Positions 50,280 to 62,270 of a DNA stretch of 64,000 nucleotides are shown here, piece by piece. A model generated the notes under the pieces. The model did not search any database and was not told the DNA's origin. It saw nothing but the letters and a program-made list of their open reading frames with translations. The stretch lies in assembly GCA_037577475.1 (NCBI GenBank), contig CM075184.1, positions 10,001,594-10,065,593 of the forward strand. Reading direction: 5' to 3'. The position numbers were made by a program, and so were the translations under genes. Within the stretch, counting starts at the first letter, position 1. The number at the start of each line of letters is the position of its first letter. The DNA is from Chaunax sp. Z400. Its lineage: Eukaryota > Chordata > Actinopteri > Lophiiformes > Chaunacidae.

Positions 50280-50935
50280 AATGAGGTGGTTTACATGTTT
50301 TATATACTTGCTTTTATGTAATATCATCCTCTTCACTTTGTTCAATTATTCATTTATTTATTTCATTTTTTATCCTCTGTGGGATGCCGGTTTTTACTGT
50401 TTTATTCCATCTGTTTTATTGGACTTAATCTGGGTCCTGGATGTCATCTTTTATTTTTAATCGTTTTTATTCTCTTTTAATCGTCCTTTATCTTTCTTGA
50501 CTCTCTTCTACCTTCTTTTATGATTTTTACTCCTTTGTTTTAGTCTCATTTTGTGATTTTACCCTTAGGATGTGATGTCGTCTTCTTTTTATTACCTTTT
50601 ACTATCTTCTGTTTATCTATTATTTATTACTTTGTTATATTGATCTACTTTTATTACATCATCATTTTCATTCTCTATTCTCTATTTATTGACCATTACC
50701 TTGATTTCGCCCCATATTTCGGCTTTATATCACCTGCTGTGTATTTTGTATTTTTAAACTTAAACTTTAATTCTTTCGACTTTGTCTCAAATCTTGTTTG
50801 GCTGTATGGTTTTGCGCTTATAGTCGTCATGTGATCTTGAGTTTCCTGTCTTTGTTTTGTCTCTCAAAGCATTTTGTTAATAGTTGTTTTTAAAGTTGCC
50901 GTATAAATAAAAATCCTAATGATTATTATTATAAT
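50280..50935 (+). repeat. LINE 3' UTR-like, T-rich, with ATT tail
   Basis: A long TTTTAT-rich plus strand ends 'aaagttgccgtataaataaa' then 'aatcctaatgattattatta', the usual terminus of fish L2-type LINE 3' UTRs. The 93-codon hydrophobic frame at 50553-50834 results from T-rich composition. Confidence 0.5.
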
Positions 50936-51289
50936 TCCTTGACCATATAACCTACTCCTACCATTTAAAATAATGTGTTCAATATAAAGATAATTTTCCA
51001 TAATGCCGTTTCTCAATCTATTTTTCATGTAGATATGACTTCTTAACATTTGCAGATACATGAAATCTATTTGAAGGACTACATATTGGGGGCAGTGCCA
51101 TGTTTCTACCCCTCTCTGTTACAGTACTGTGTCCCAATACATATTGCCCCCCCCCTCCTAATATTTATTTTAATCTCCGAGATACGGATTAGACACCCGT
51201 CTTTGGCCCAAAATCCAATTCTAATGCAAAATTACAAAAAATCCATGACAACTTGCAGACAAACATTTAAACAAAAAAACAAGCAACAA

Positions 51290-51600
51290 GAGCACTCGGA
51301 GAGCGCAAACCTCCGCCAAGGCCCAACAATCGTCAACATAATTGTTAGGGCTTGTGTCCACCTAAGCATTTTTTTCCTGAGACCAGCGTATTTGTGCCAG
51401 TAGTGTGATGAGGCCAGTCCCATCTGTCACCAAAATGTAATCACCTCTTGGATATGCTATGGTCAATCTTTGGTGAAAATTTCATGCAAATTAATCCATT
51501 AGCTTTTGCGTAAACCTGCTACCAATCAGACAAACAAACAAAAAGACAAACAAACAAACAAACAAACCGAGCCGATCACATAACCTCCTTGGCGGAGGTA
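51290..51600 (-). repeat. Dispersed 'CCTCCGCCAAGG' family element with inverted ends
   Basis: CCTCCGCCAAGG (51310-51321) and CCTTGGCGGAGG (51587-51598) are exact reverse complements. On the minus strand, landmarks are 'ggaggttatgtgatcgg', a TTTG-rich stretch, 'gtagcaggtttacgc' and 'atgaaattttcacc', as in the relatives at 18290-18685 and 52800-53050. Class uncertain. Confidence 0.65.
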
Positions 51601-52795
51601 AAGAAGGCAAACATGTCACCACACAGTAACACAAAGGAAACACACACACATCCACCCACATATGCACTCATACACACACACACACTGCACATTGCTGTAA
51701 TATAAAAATGCTTGTTTAATAAAGGTGAGTTTTAAAACACTGCTTAAAACAGTCCAGATTTGAGGAAGTGAGAGATCGAGAGGATGACAGAGGAACCAGA
51801 GGGTAGGAAATGAAACGGGAGGTGAGGTAATGCAGGGCTTTAAATCTAATCAGGAGTTTGAATTGAATTAGTCTCATATTTGCATCCTTATGACAAATAG
51901 ACCTTTGCTTTGCCATCTTATTTTTGATTAATGTTCAGTTTTATTGTATTTTTAGGAGAACATTAACTTTAAAAATTATTAACTGACAACAAAGTTGGTA
52001 TTACCTCTCTTTTGGCCCTGAGTATTGTCTGCAGCCAGTTGTTAAGCTGACTGCTTTGAGCTGAAGGTCAGATGAGCATATCATTATTATAGGTGAAAAC
52101 TTCTCTCATCTGGACTGTGGGGGCAGCCTGTCTAATCTGACCCCTCATGCCACTGGCCTATCTCTAGTCGAGCATTATTTCCACTTCCACTTCTGACATA
52201 AGCAATTAACATGCAGTAAAATATTAACACATACAATAAGAAAAACAATTGACAGATAATTAATTGAAGACACATTTGTATCAAAGATAGAAAGGGAAAT
52301 TCACTTTTTATTTTTATTTACTGGAAAAAAAAACATGCAAGCCAACTTTCTATTCTATATTGTATATTTCCTTAAGTCTTGATTAAATTAATATGATATA
52401 TATTTATTGACAAACTGTAAGGCGTTTTTTGTGGAAAAGTGGAACCATATTTATCAAGTAATTAACAGTATAAATAATGGATTTTTTTCAAGGGCGCTAA
52501 ATTAATGGCTGAAGTTTTAATTAATCATAAATCAATACATAAATTAAGATGTAATTGAAAAACATAGTCCACAGCCTGATGAGGTTCCCACCTGTGAATA
52601 TGCTACGTGATGCTTTTCCAGGCGTTTTCCAGGACTACTGTCCATGAGATACACATCGATTCTGTCATCTGTGATCGATTAGCTGGATAGATGTCCTGCC
52701 TTCAAGTGTTTCCGATTCGACAGACTCAGAGAAGTACACTACGTTTCCAAAATGTCCCACTCATTGCCGGAAAGTACTCAGCTGTAGATTTCATA
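51600..52795. other. Non-coding sequence
   Basis: A CA-rich stretch lies at about 51638-51690. Otherwise no gene or clear repeat. Confidence 0.5.
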
Positions 52796-52799
52796 TGTA

Positions 52800-53050
52800 C
52801 CTCTGCCAAGGAGCTATTATTATAAATTTTTTTTTGTTAGTGTTTGTTTGGTTGACTGTTTGTCTGTCTGTTAGCAGGATTTCTCAAAAAGTTATGAACA
52901 GATTTTGATGAAGTTTTTTTGGAGGTTTTTGTTGGTGATCAAGATTTTTGCTTCTTTCTTCATGGATGATGCCTATAACATCTATCACACATCAGAGTCT
53001 GATCTGGATCCAAGCAATATTCTAGATCTAGTGATCCAGAATGTTTGAAT
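52800..53050 (+). repeat. Dispersed 'CTCTGCCAAGGAG' family, copy 2
   Basis: 'cctctgccaaggagctatta', 'gtctgtctgttagcaggatt', 'aaagttatgaacagattttg', 'catggatgatgcctataac' and 'acatcagagtctgatctgg' follow one another in the order seen at 18290-18685. Confidence 0.7.
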
Positions 53051-53089
53051 TTATAGAGCTTACGGAAAAGATAACAAATTATAATGAGA

Positions 53090-53590
53090 CAGATGTGCAA
53101 CTAAAATCAAAATGTAGATGAGGCTGTTATGGTTCGATATTTGATTTGTCATTTCCTGTTTTATTTTGAAAATTGAGTTTTCCATGCTGTGTCTTGTACT
53201 TTTCACTTCCTTCCTTCCGGTCTTTGTTTTGGTTTTCACCTGTGCCCCTCCTCCACTGGTTCCCAATCCTGGTTCATCTCTTTGTGTACTGTATATACTG
53301 TAGTCTCTGTTTTCCTTTGTTCATTGCCAGTTTGCTGTGTTTCCTACGGATATCTTTCCACTCGAGTCCAGCTCTCTCAGTTGTGTTTCCTTTGTGTTTC
53401 TCTGGTTTTGACCTTTGCCTATTATTTGTATTTTGGATTGTTTAGTTTTGGATATTTTGGATTTCTGCTTGTGTTTTTTGGACTTTTTGTATGTGGAAGT
53501 TTTTTAAAAACTTTTAGTAAATCCACTGACCTGCAGTTCCTGTGTCTCTGGCCGTTGTCTGCATATAGGCCCTCACCTTAAGCTTGCAGA
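53090..53590 (+). repeat. Pyrimidine-rich dispersed repeat, possible solo LTR
   Basis: A long T/C-rich plus strand with 'ttttggttttcacctgtg' early, 'gtttagttttggatatttt' later, and a conserved-looking 'ctgcagttcctgtgtctc' end. Similar T-rich LTR-like repeats are frequent in fish. No paired LTR or internal region was seen. The 130-codon frame inside is a composition effect. Confidence 0.3.
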
Positions 53591-53594
53591 ACAG

Positions 53595-54305
53595 AAACTG
53601 CACTGATTCAGTTCGGCGTCAAATTTGAGGAATCTTCAGAAGTTACTGATCTAGATCCTGAAGAAAACCACCATTAGTGAAATATTGTTTATTCTTGAGC
53701 ATCTATCAAACTAATAAGGACACCGATGTGATTCCAATTGATTGTTTACTATCCAGCAGTGATGCCAAAGTCAGGGTTTTTTGATACCTGCACCCACCTT
53801 ACCTGTTATGAGAGCCAATTTGCACCGCCCTACCCGAAAGAATGTATGCTAATCAATGACCCAAACCCGACTCGCGAGCTGTCAACTTCATGCATTATAT
53901 GAGCACAGCTGACAGAAACGAGGACTGAGACGAGACGGTGCACTGCGAGGGTCACCATGGTGATGATCCTGTTGCTCTTTCTTTTTTCTGTCTTTCTCTT
54001 TCTCTCCTGCACCACAGCAGTGAGAACGAATTGTTCCAAACAGTATTTGTTATTGTTGAATATCAGGAAGAAAAGTAACCCTTCACTAACGAACCCTTCA
54101 CTTTTCTCTCTCTCACATATTCATGGTAATTAATCATTTGCTCATAACACTGACCAATTGGTCACCATTATCTAATATGTGGATCTTCCAGCCCTCATCA
54201 TTTCATTTAAGTGCACATCTGAGTTCGACACCCAGGGATTGGTGTGTTTATGTGTTGTGACACTGCTAAAACTCTCTTCTATTCAAGAGTAGTTGCATGA
54301 ATTGA
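53595..54305. other. Non-coding sequence
   Basis: No gene or clear repeat was recognised. Confidence 0.45.
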
Positions 54306-54309
54306 TAAA

Positions 54310-54905
54310 TGATTGTCAGTAATAGAAGTTTAAGCACATTAGATGGAACTTTGAGCTATCAGATACAGTACTTCATATCATATCAGAGCACCTTCAGTGG
54401 TAGGCTGAGACCACCGAGGAGCGCCATAGAACACCATAGGAAGTCTTTTCTACCAGTGGCCATCAAACTCTCTAACTCTTCCCCCTTCTGCAGGAAGGAC
54501 AACTTAGAAATTGGACACCCAGAACAATAATACCAATGGTCTGTGCAATATTACTTTCATTACTATCATGTACAGAATTACATTTAATTCATGGGCAATA
54601 TTGCTTTTCAATATCATTATAATGTACATTAGTACATTTATTAGTATGTGCATTACTAAATTCATTCTCAGGTGCAATATTCATATCACTGCCAGTACTT
54701 ACTTATCTTTTTTTCCTATTGTTATTCTATTAGGCACTGGTTTTTACATTTACTCCTTACACGCCTTATATTTTTATTTTTCACTTATATTTAATACTGT
54801 TTTTAAATGGATTGTATTGTTACTGTAATTTTGGAGCAATCTCTGGCACAAGAATTTCCTTCGGGATTAATAAAGTTCTATCTTATCTTATCTTATCTTT
54901 CAATA
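54310..54905 (+). pseudogene. LINE 3' end with (TATCT)n tail
   Basis: The frame near 54400-54500 translates to RPPRSAIEHHRKSFLPVAIK followed by LSNSS, the usual last residues of a fish CR1/Rex-like LINE polyprotein. An AT-rich 3' UTR then runs to the diagnostic 'ttccttcgggattaataaag', followed by TATCT repeats (about 54880-54900). Everything 5' is missing. The tail differs from the ATCTGA-type tail at 38.7 kb, so this is another subfamily. Confidence 0.8.
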
Positions 54906-54909
54906 TCTT

Positions 54910-57000
54910 ATCTATCTTTCAGAGGTCGGTTGGTTTTTTTGGTTTTTTTTAGGGGAGAACCCACAGATGCAATATTGTGTCATCCCAAAAAAAAACATAG
55001 AAGGAAAAGAAACAATTTCCCCACTTAGTTTCACTTTTATTAATAAATCTGAATAATGTGAGCTCTCTGCCACAAAATATTTCCTGTTTTGTCTGTTTGT
55101 CTGTTCCCACAACCATGAGTCATAAATATTATGACAACCAGAGGAATTTCCTTTCAGGGGAGATTTCCCCTGATGGTGGATGAGGCTTGGAATGAAACAA
55201 ATCATGTTTAAAGCTACTCTCAATTGCCCATAAATCAAAGAAAGCAACCCTTTTGTTGGTGCTGCTGCAACCCTGTATGAAAACAACACATGCAGCAGTT
55301 CTACTGCAGTTGTCGTAGCTTTCAAAGTTGCAGCAAAAGCACTGCATCTTGTGAATTTGTTTTCCAGCAGCCTTTGGGAGACTCAGAGAGTTCTCCCTGC
55401 AGAGCTATCATGGCCCTGAGCTGGTCTTATATGATATAAGATATATTTCACCAGTCAATCGATGTGGTACAACCCATCTGGGAGGCCGGGACCGCTCTCT
55501 GCTTGTCTTCCTCGCCTGCCTCCTCCTCTTTCTTGTACATTTCCAGGGAATAGCTATGATGAGAACACTGAAAGGGGGAATTTGTCAATGTATCAAATAT
55601 GTTGAGAGGCATCTGAGAGTGATGTGCAATTACACAGAAGCAGAGAAGGGGAAAACATGTTTGAGAAGTTGCAGAGGGAGGAAGGAGAGGAAGGAACTTT
55701 GTTTTCCCTGCACAACTTTTAATTCTGCGTGACAGAGTGGAAAAGTAGAGTGCCATTACTTCGCTTATAAATGCCTTATGCAATTTCACCAACTACTTAT
55801 TTGTTGTGTTTGTTTTGTTTATGCAATATGCAAACCACCAGGTTATTTATTTTTGGCACCTTGTGAGAAGTAATTGCGTAGGATCCTCATTAGAGTTGTT
55901 TCATCAGCAGGTATATGCCATCTTCAAAACATTTTCTTTAGTTTCTGCTTTCACACTTCCTAATTATACATGGTGGCCAAAGAAAGAAACAGCACATTAT
56001 ATATATGTGCATTCAGACTTCAGGTAAAAGATTAAAGATCTTCAAAAATTAGAGGTTACTCTGCATCTCTGATCTCAAACTTTGTTCTGCTGGCCTGATA
56101 ACCTGCCCACAAAGGCTCCCCATGAGCTCAAGAGGTCCAGTAAGTCAAGCCTCCTCTCCTGCTGAGGTCTGAACAGTTAGATACCTACAAATATGGGATC
56201 ACGCTTTTTGTTACACTGAGAAAATCAGTTTAATTCATATTTTTATTTAAAAAAAAACACATTTAATAAACAATACAATGAGCCCCTCATCTCTAAATTT
56301 GCATTGTAATTAAATTATCTTCAGATCATCTTCAAATGGGCTTTAACCTTTCAAAATAAAATCCATCCTTTCATTTTTTCTTCTTCTCCGGATCCGGGTC
56401 AAAATAAAAAATGAAATCAAACATGCAAAAATACAACGCCGATATTTCACAAATATGTTGTATAAAAAAAAGTGCAATGAACCCTTCATCCATAAATTTG
56501 CATTGTAAATAAATTCTTTGCGGTCCATTAAAACATAACATCCTGAGAAAATTGATGAGTCACTCATCACTGTATTCATGACCTCTACATATCCTACATG
56601 TAAAATCCACTGTATTCTGTGAGCACTCATTTGCTTGTTGTTGTGCTGTGAGGGAATGAGAGAGGACCTGTGCAGATCGCTCATACTGCCCTCTCAGCTC
56701 ATTTGTCCTTACCTCAGACTTCTGCAGGCAACTTTCTTCCAAGTGTCCTTGTCTAGCTTCAAAACAGCATTTAACACTTCCACGTTTGACAATCACAAAC
56801 TAGGCACACCGGCCTTGTAGAGCTCGTTGCAGGAAGAATAAAAGCAAACTTTTCTGTCCAGTCATCTCAGTTGACTTGGTTTCCACTGTCAACTTTTCAG
56901 ACCTTTTTTTTCATGCTGCCTCTGCCTTTGTGTCTCGGTTTGCTGAACATAACATAAGACGTCCGAAGGAGCAGCATACTGTACGTTAAAAGGATCTAGG
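54910..57000. other. Non-coding sequence
   Basis: No gene was recognised. Two similar ~50-bp segments ('ctaaatttgcattgtaatta' at about 56294 and 'ataaatttgcattgtaaata' at about 56493) lie about 200 bp apart in direct orientation. The frame at 56560-56796 minus is open over a good splice donor (near 56712) but has no recognisable domain. Confidence 0.45.
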
Positions 57001-57175
57001 TGTCTCTTCTGAGCAGGCCGTGCTGTGCCCGTTCAAAATCCCTTTGATGACTTAAGTTAAAAATAGGCTCTTCATTTTTTCCCGTTTTGGTAAAAGGGTT
57101 CACAGTCCAGATAGAAGCCTCTCGCGGTTCAGATTGGGCCTGGGGGCCACTAATTGGTGACCCCTGAGCTATGAG
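57000..57175 (+). mobile_element. hAT-like non-autonomous element, copy 2 (right part)
   Basis: 'gttcacagtccagatagaag' then 'cctctcgcggttcag', and the end 'actaattggtgacccctgag', align with the right part of the element at 15202-15614. The left end is missing or unrecognisable. Confidence 0.6.
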
Positions 57176-57978
57176 CTATAAGTCAAAGTCAGTGAAGACA
57201 GTGAAAAGAAAACATCTCAGACCAGGCATGTGACAGTTTGTTTTGAAACATGTATAGTAGTTACCAGGAACATTCAATGGGAAGTGACACTTGCCTGCAG
57301 CGCTCTCCGGGCTCCATGGTCCGCATCAATCCAAAAACACAGCGGCTCTCCAGAGGTTACTGGATGGAGCAGCAATAGAGGCAAATAAACCAAAGAGAGT
57401 GTCCTTGAAGCAAGTCACGTCTCCTTTGATCATTATTACTGTGTAGACATGATTTTTTTTTTTTAAGAAAAACATGTACGTTCAAAGATTTTAACCTAAT
57501 TGTTTTAGCCCATAACATGAGGTATGGATCTATTCTTTTTATTCTACAATGGCTCAAGAGCTCAGTGTTCTGCAGCATTGAGCAACACATGCAAATATAC
57601 ATATGACAACGATTTGACACACAAAGAAATAAATATGCAGCAAATACAGGATTAAGATTACAATTTTTTTCTTTCTTTCTTACGCCATCAACAATCGACT
57701 GGGAAATTCAGATTTAGCTGCACTGTACATTCTATCATCGCCTGTATCACAATCACTTTTTAATGTCCTCTGCAAAAGGTTGTTGCATCTGGTCTTTTTT
57801 CTACTCACCAGAATACAATGTTGGAATATCTGGAGAGTTTCCAGGCATGTTTGTGGTGACAAAGTCAGGTATTTTTTAAGAACCATAATCAACTATTTCT
57901 GTTTCTAAACTTAACCAGACCTTATAGGCACATAAAACTGAAACTCAAAACATAAAGTAACATAATATATACATGTAT

Positions 57979-58001
57979 ATGTGTGTGTGTGTGTGTGTGT
58001 G
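57979..58001. repeat. (GT)n microsatellite
   Basis: Pure GT run of about 11 repeats. Confidence 0.95.
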
Positions 58002-59124
58002 ACCAGAGGGACTGGAGGTGGGACCCCTTGACAGCAAGATTGTAAGGAGACAGAGACGTGACTTCCAGTGCTGATATTGAGTATTTATTAAAAACAGAAT
58101 TGTGTCAAAAAGGGTTGTTTTATTTAATCATATAATATCAAGAATAACATAATGTAGACGGGTAGAACTAACATCAAATGCCAACCTGATGCTGTCTCTG
58201 GGTAAACTAACAAACAGAGGGAACTATTAAATTAGTTTGCCAAAAAAATTCTAAATAACACAGACACTGCCAGGAGGCTGGGCCTAAATGTGACACCACC
58301 ACACCTGCTCCCCAATAAAAGAAAACCACTATACACATACGCACGCACACAGCTAAACAAATCCCAAAAACTAGCTTCCCCAACACTCCGGTACAAATTA
58401 AGCTAAAAAGAATAATAAACCCAGAGGCAGCATGGGTTGACTAAAAATAACAGTTACACCAGATGTCTTCTCAAATCTCTCATGGTTATTTGAGTTTCCA
58501 AGTCAAATGTGGTGTCCTACTTTATACCCTCATAAGTTGTCTCCATCATCCAAAGTCTGGATCCTTTTTTAACATTTTTTTTTTTTACAATCAGTCTGTG
58601 ATAAGCGCGGCTGCAGTGGTTCAAACATCAGCCTTGTTATGCAGTTAGTTCCAATAATTACTCTGCACAGCCAAAGTGGAGCACACCAAAACACGATAAT
58701 GATCTTATCCATCTTAGATGTCTCGATGCCGGGAAAATAGCAGCACAGTGTTGAAGGGTTTCCACTTCACGCTCATTAAACTACATATTGTTCCAACTCA
58801 TCTGAAAGTATGATTCTTCTCTTTGCCCTTGTATTGTGGGAACCATATAAATTATCTTATCAGCACCATCTGACTATCACTAACAGTCACTGTGATGTAA
58901 GCCAGACAGCCTTAATATGAATTATTCATTTACATTTATCTGTTTAAGGTATGGAAACCTTTGCCATAAGTCACAGGTAAATATTCACAAATGCTTTCTC
59001 TCTAAGACTCTGATGAAATGTATTGATCTCATTGGGTTGCGTTAACACACAGTGGATATATGTCTGCAGTCTGCAGGGCACTAAATCTTTGAAGAAAAAG
59101 CTTTTCTAAAAAGCTTATATTTAT

Positions 59125-59150
59125 ACACACACACACACACACACACACAC
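59125..59150. repeat. (AC)n microsatellite
   Basis: Pure AC run of 13 repeats. Confidence 0.95.
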
Positions 59151-59423
59151 GTTGGATATCTTCGACAGTGGAAAAAGGAAAACGTTTTACAGGTGAGGGT
59201 GGATGCACAAGCATCATCATCATAATTACAGTCCCTACATGCAGCGAAGCCCTTAGCCGTGTTGATACTTGACCTCAGTGGAGGCAGCGTGAGAGGCTTG
59301 ACCGGCCACTTTATAGCCCCTTCCACACGTGCAGTCTATTTCCTGCATGGGGTCATGTGTGAATGGGAGCGGGGATCGATAGTCAGGGAAATGTATGTTA
59401 CTAATTGTCACCTCAAGGACAAA

Positions 59424-59446
59424 CCCCCCCCCCCCCCCCCCCCCCC
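59424..59446. repeat. Poly-C tract followed by A8
   Basis: Twenty-three consecutive C followed directly by eight A. Such runs are error-prone in sequencing, so the exact length is uncertain. Confidence 0.9.
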
Positions 59447-60179
59447 AAAAAAAACAACTTAATAGATGTGAATAAAAGCAGTAAACGGTAACATCAATAA
59501 ACAACGATAAACGGTAACATCTGCCTGACAAAAGACGCTTTTATGAGGAGTAAAGCAATAATAAGACTGCTAACGATGTATCTGATCCTGTGATTTGTTT
59601 ATGACTAACAGTCATAAAGAAATATTACTTGTCTTCCAAACCGGTTGAATATTAAATATATTATAAGAACTCAAGAACAGCTCATCAGCCATTATGTTCC
59701 AGGAAAATGCATGAGACAGAAATCTTACTTTATTTAGCTCTATTTGTGAGTTCTGAAAATCACTAATGTCTTCCAGTAGTTCACCTGCACCTGTGTGTGA
59801 ATGCATGGCTGTGCAAGGTCACCATTTTCTGTCTGTATTTGTTCAACCAACTCAGAGGTGGGTGGGGCTTAAATCTGAAGTTGTTACTTTATTTAATTGT
59901 CTTCATTATTTCTTAGAAAATTATTGACAGAACTGCCTCAGAATTGAGCATTAGATCAATATTATTAATTCAAAAAGAACTATTTAGAGAACCCAGTGAG
60001 AATTTTCCGACAGTACATTTGGGCTATTTTCTGTGTTTACACTTTACGACATTTAACAGTTAATTATTTGTTCTATTTATTAGACCATAAAAAAAGAAAA
60101 GCTTTTTGAGTGGTCAGTGTTTTTGACCATCTCTGTCTTGTTGCTGCTTTGAAAAGAAGGCACAGAATCATTTCCTGAC

Positions 60180-60325
60180 TGTATGCTATTTTATTTCTAC
60201 CCTATTTTATTTGAAATGTAATCACCTGTCTATATGTTTTGTGTAGCATGTGGGGGACTAAGGACTTTTATTTCGTTGTTCAACCCTCTGCTGCACAAGG
60301 ACAAATAAATTGCTTTGAAGATTTT
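60180..60325 (+). repeat. LINE-type 3' tail
   Basis: 'gacttttatttcgttgttca' and 'acaaggacaaataaattgct' followed by 'ttgaag' match the common L2-type 3' terminus in fish. Only the tail is recognisable. Confidence 0.45.
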
Positions 60326-60499
60326 AACATATCACTTGGATGATAGTCATACTTGTAAAATGTACATTATCCACCCTGGTGAAAGAGGCTGATATGTTGA
60401 TGAATACATAGACACGCAGCAGCTGATTCAACTCTGTCAGAGAGCTTCCATTTCACCCTGCTCCTACTTTTGAAACATTTCTCCAGCTCGCCTCCTTAC

Positions 60500-60582
60500 C
60501 TGGTGCGTCTCTTATTACAAATGCACGCCTGCTGCACAAGCCCGCCTTCACTGCCATCCAAAACTGTGGGTTTTCTCCACAT
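60500..60582 (-). other. Candidate spliced exon, 83 nt (unidentified)
   Basis: On the minus strand a long pyrimidine tract ('cgttcctgttctccactctg', then CAG) gives a strong acceptor next to ATGTGGAG. The far end is ACCAG|GTAAGGAG, a near-consensus donor. Two of three frames are open through the 83 nt: one starts MWRKPTVLDGSEGG, the other CGENPQFWMAVKAG. I recognise neither, and the length is not a multiple of three. It could be an exon of a non-coding RNA, a 5' untranslated exon or a coding exon of a gene whose other exons lie outside. Splice-site matches alone arise by chance, so this needs transcript support. Confidence 0.35.
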
Positions 60583-60599
60583 CTGCAGAGTGGAGAACA

Positions 60600-62265
60600 G
60601 GAACGTGGGGGGGGGAGAGAGTGGGGGTTGTCAGGCTTGAACAAGGCTTTATGACTTCCAACACTATTTGCATAATTGTATGCATCTCATGCGGCGTGAG
60701 TACACAGTGCCAGCATGGATGATCAGTTCTTATCTCCGAACTGCACCGTATAGATAAGAGAAATACATGCCGATATAAAGTAATCTTACTTCCTACTGGC
60801 CATATCAAATTATTTAGGAGGACTCGACATTGTGGGAGTTACTGCAGCTGCATGAATGGGCAGATTATTGCATCATGATTTCACAAGGCCAAGAGTCTAC
60901 TTCTAATTGAAGCGGGGAGTTTATTGTTGGTAGTTAATCTCTGTGCACGCATGTGGAACAGTCTTAGTTTGTTTTCTGATTTATTGATATGGCTCTATAA
61001 TAATAATGTACATAATTAATGATTAAATATTAATGCAAAAACAAGATTTACAGGTGTTTACACATCGTCATAAAGCTCAAGGTTTTATTAAGTCCTATAC
61101 TGATGTCTAACCCTATAGAATGGGTATGTTTAATCTTTAATCTGTTTGCTATCAGGACACAGCCTCTGGAGGTCCATTACTGTATAAACATTCCTTTGTT
61201 TTCGATTTATTTTCTTTTTCTTTTATCTATCGACCTTATTTCTGTCATACTCCTGTTTTTGAAATACCTTCTATACTTGTAATGCCAGCTTGTTCACAGG
61301 AGTTAATGGGGTAAAACTCCAGATTATGTTAATTTCTTCAAATGAATGTACCCAGCAGAATTTTCATATTTGTGACAATGTTGCTTACACTGAATAGACA
61401 AATAGTGCTTGTAACTATCATTGTAAAACCGCCTTTCCTGCTGAGCCTTAAATACATTTGTCTTCACTCTGTTAGAATCAATACAAATATTTTTGAGAGG
61501 AACAAAAAAAGCCTTACCCGTTCTGGTGTGACCGATTGTGGTATAGCTGACTTGAATGTTAGCAGCTTTAGATAGATATTGCTCCATATAGTGAGTGACG
61601 TTTAAAAAAAAAGCCAGTTTCCTGATTTGACTCTACTGTGTTAAAGTCTGTTTTGAAAGTCGGTTAGTGCAAACTCTTCTCTGTTCCTTTCCTCCCATCC
61701 TCCCGCTCTCATAGAGACCAGAGCCCACCATGCATATTTGTGCATACTCAAATGGGGACGTCCAGGGGGCATTCCAGACATCCAGAAATCATATATTTTT
61801 GATGTGATCTGGACAATTGTTTGCTCACTGGGTTAAGGTTAGCCAGTGGGGCTAGTGAGTCATGTAGCTGTTAAAACAGCAGATATTGTCAGAAGTTGAT
61901 GGAGACCTGACCAGAACCAAAGGAGAGTGGATCGTATTTGTTGAAATGACACACATCTCCAGATGAACACTAATGTTGCTCCAAGGTATTTTGTCCCACA
62001 ATCAAATTGAATCATGTAAAGTGTTTTGATTTGATTAGACCCTGATTATTGATCTCAGTAACACCACTCTGCATTATAGGGGTTCATGCATGAATTCTTA
62101 TCTTGAAGCATGTGCATAATGGAAACATCTTGGTCAACATCGGTAAATTGGGCTCTTAATTCAGCTTGGACAACCTTCTTGTGTATCGGTGGCAGAAGCA
62201 ATAATTTTCTAAAAAATGTGGTTACAATAGTTTATTTATTCTGTGTGCTTTCACATCATCCCTTA
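60600..62265. other. Non-coding sequence
   Basis: No gene was recognised. A possible regulatory block at 60840-60960 is listed separately. Confidence 0.5.
60840..60960. promoter_or_regulatory. Candidate conserved non-coding element
   Basis: Unique sequence with 'gattattgcatcatgattt' (C/EBP- or POU-like), 'ctaattgaagcgg' and 'tagttaatctc' within about 110 bp. Weak motif-based call. Confidence 0.2.
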
Positions 62266-62270
62266 TCCAG

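Larger units (their letters stand above)
57180..60175. other. Non-coding sequence with microsatellites
   Basis: Contains (GT)n, (AC)n and a poly-C tract, listed separately. 'aaacggtaacatc' occurs twice (about 59484 and 59508). No gene was recognised. Confidence 0.5.

Noticed and set aside
50553..50834. 93-codon membrane-like frame
   Set aside because: T-rich LINE 3' UTR composition; the sequence ends in a LINE tail.
53173..53581. Hydrophobic 90- and 130-codon frames resembling a membrane protein
   Set aside because: Both frames arise from a T/C-rich dispersed repeat; overlapping frames are equally hydrophobic.
54912..55325. 137-codon frame on the minus strand, the longest in the window
   Set aside because: No recognisable motif, starts and ends in unrelated sequence, and overlaps another minus-strand frame (55129-55347). 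Length is within chance for 64 kb in six frames.
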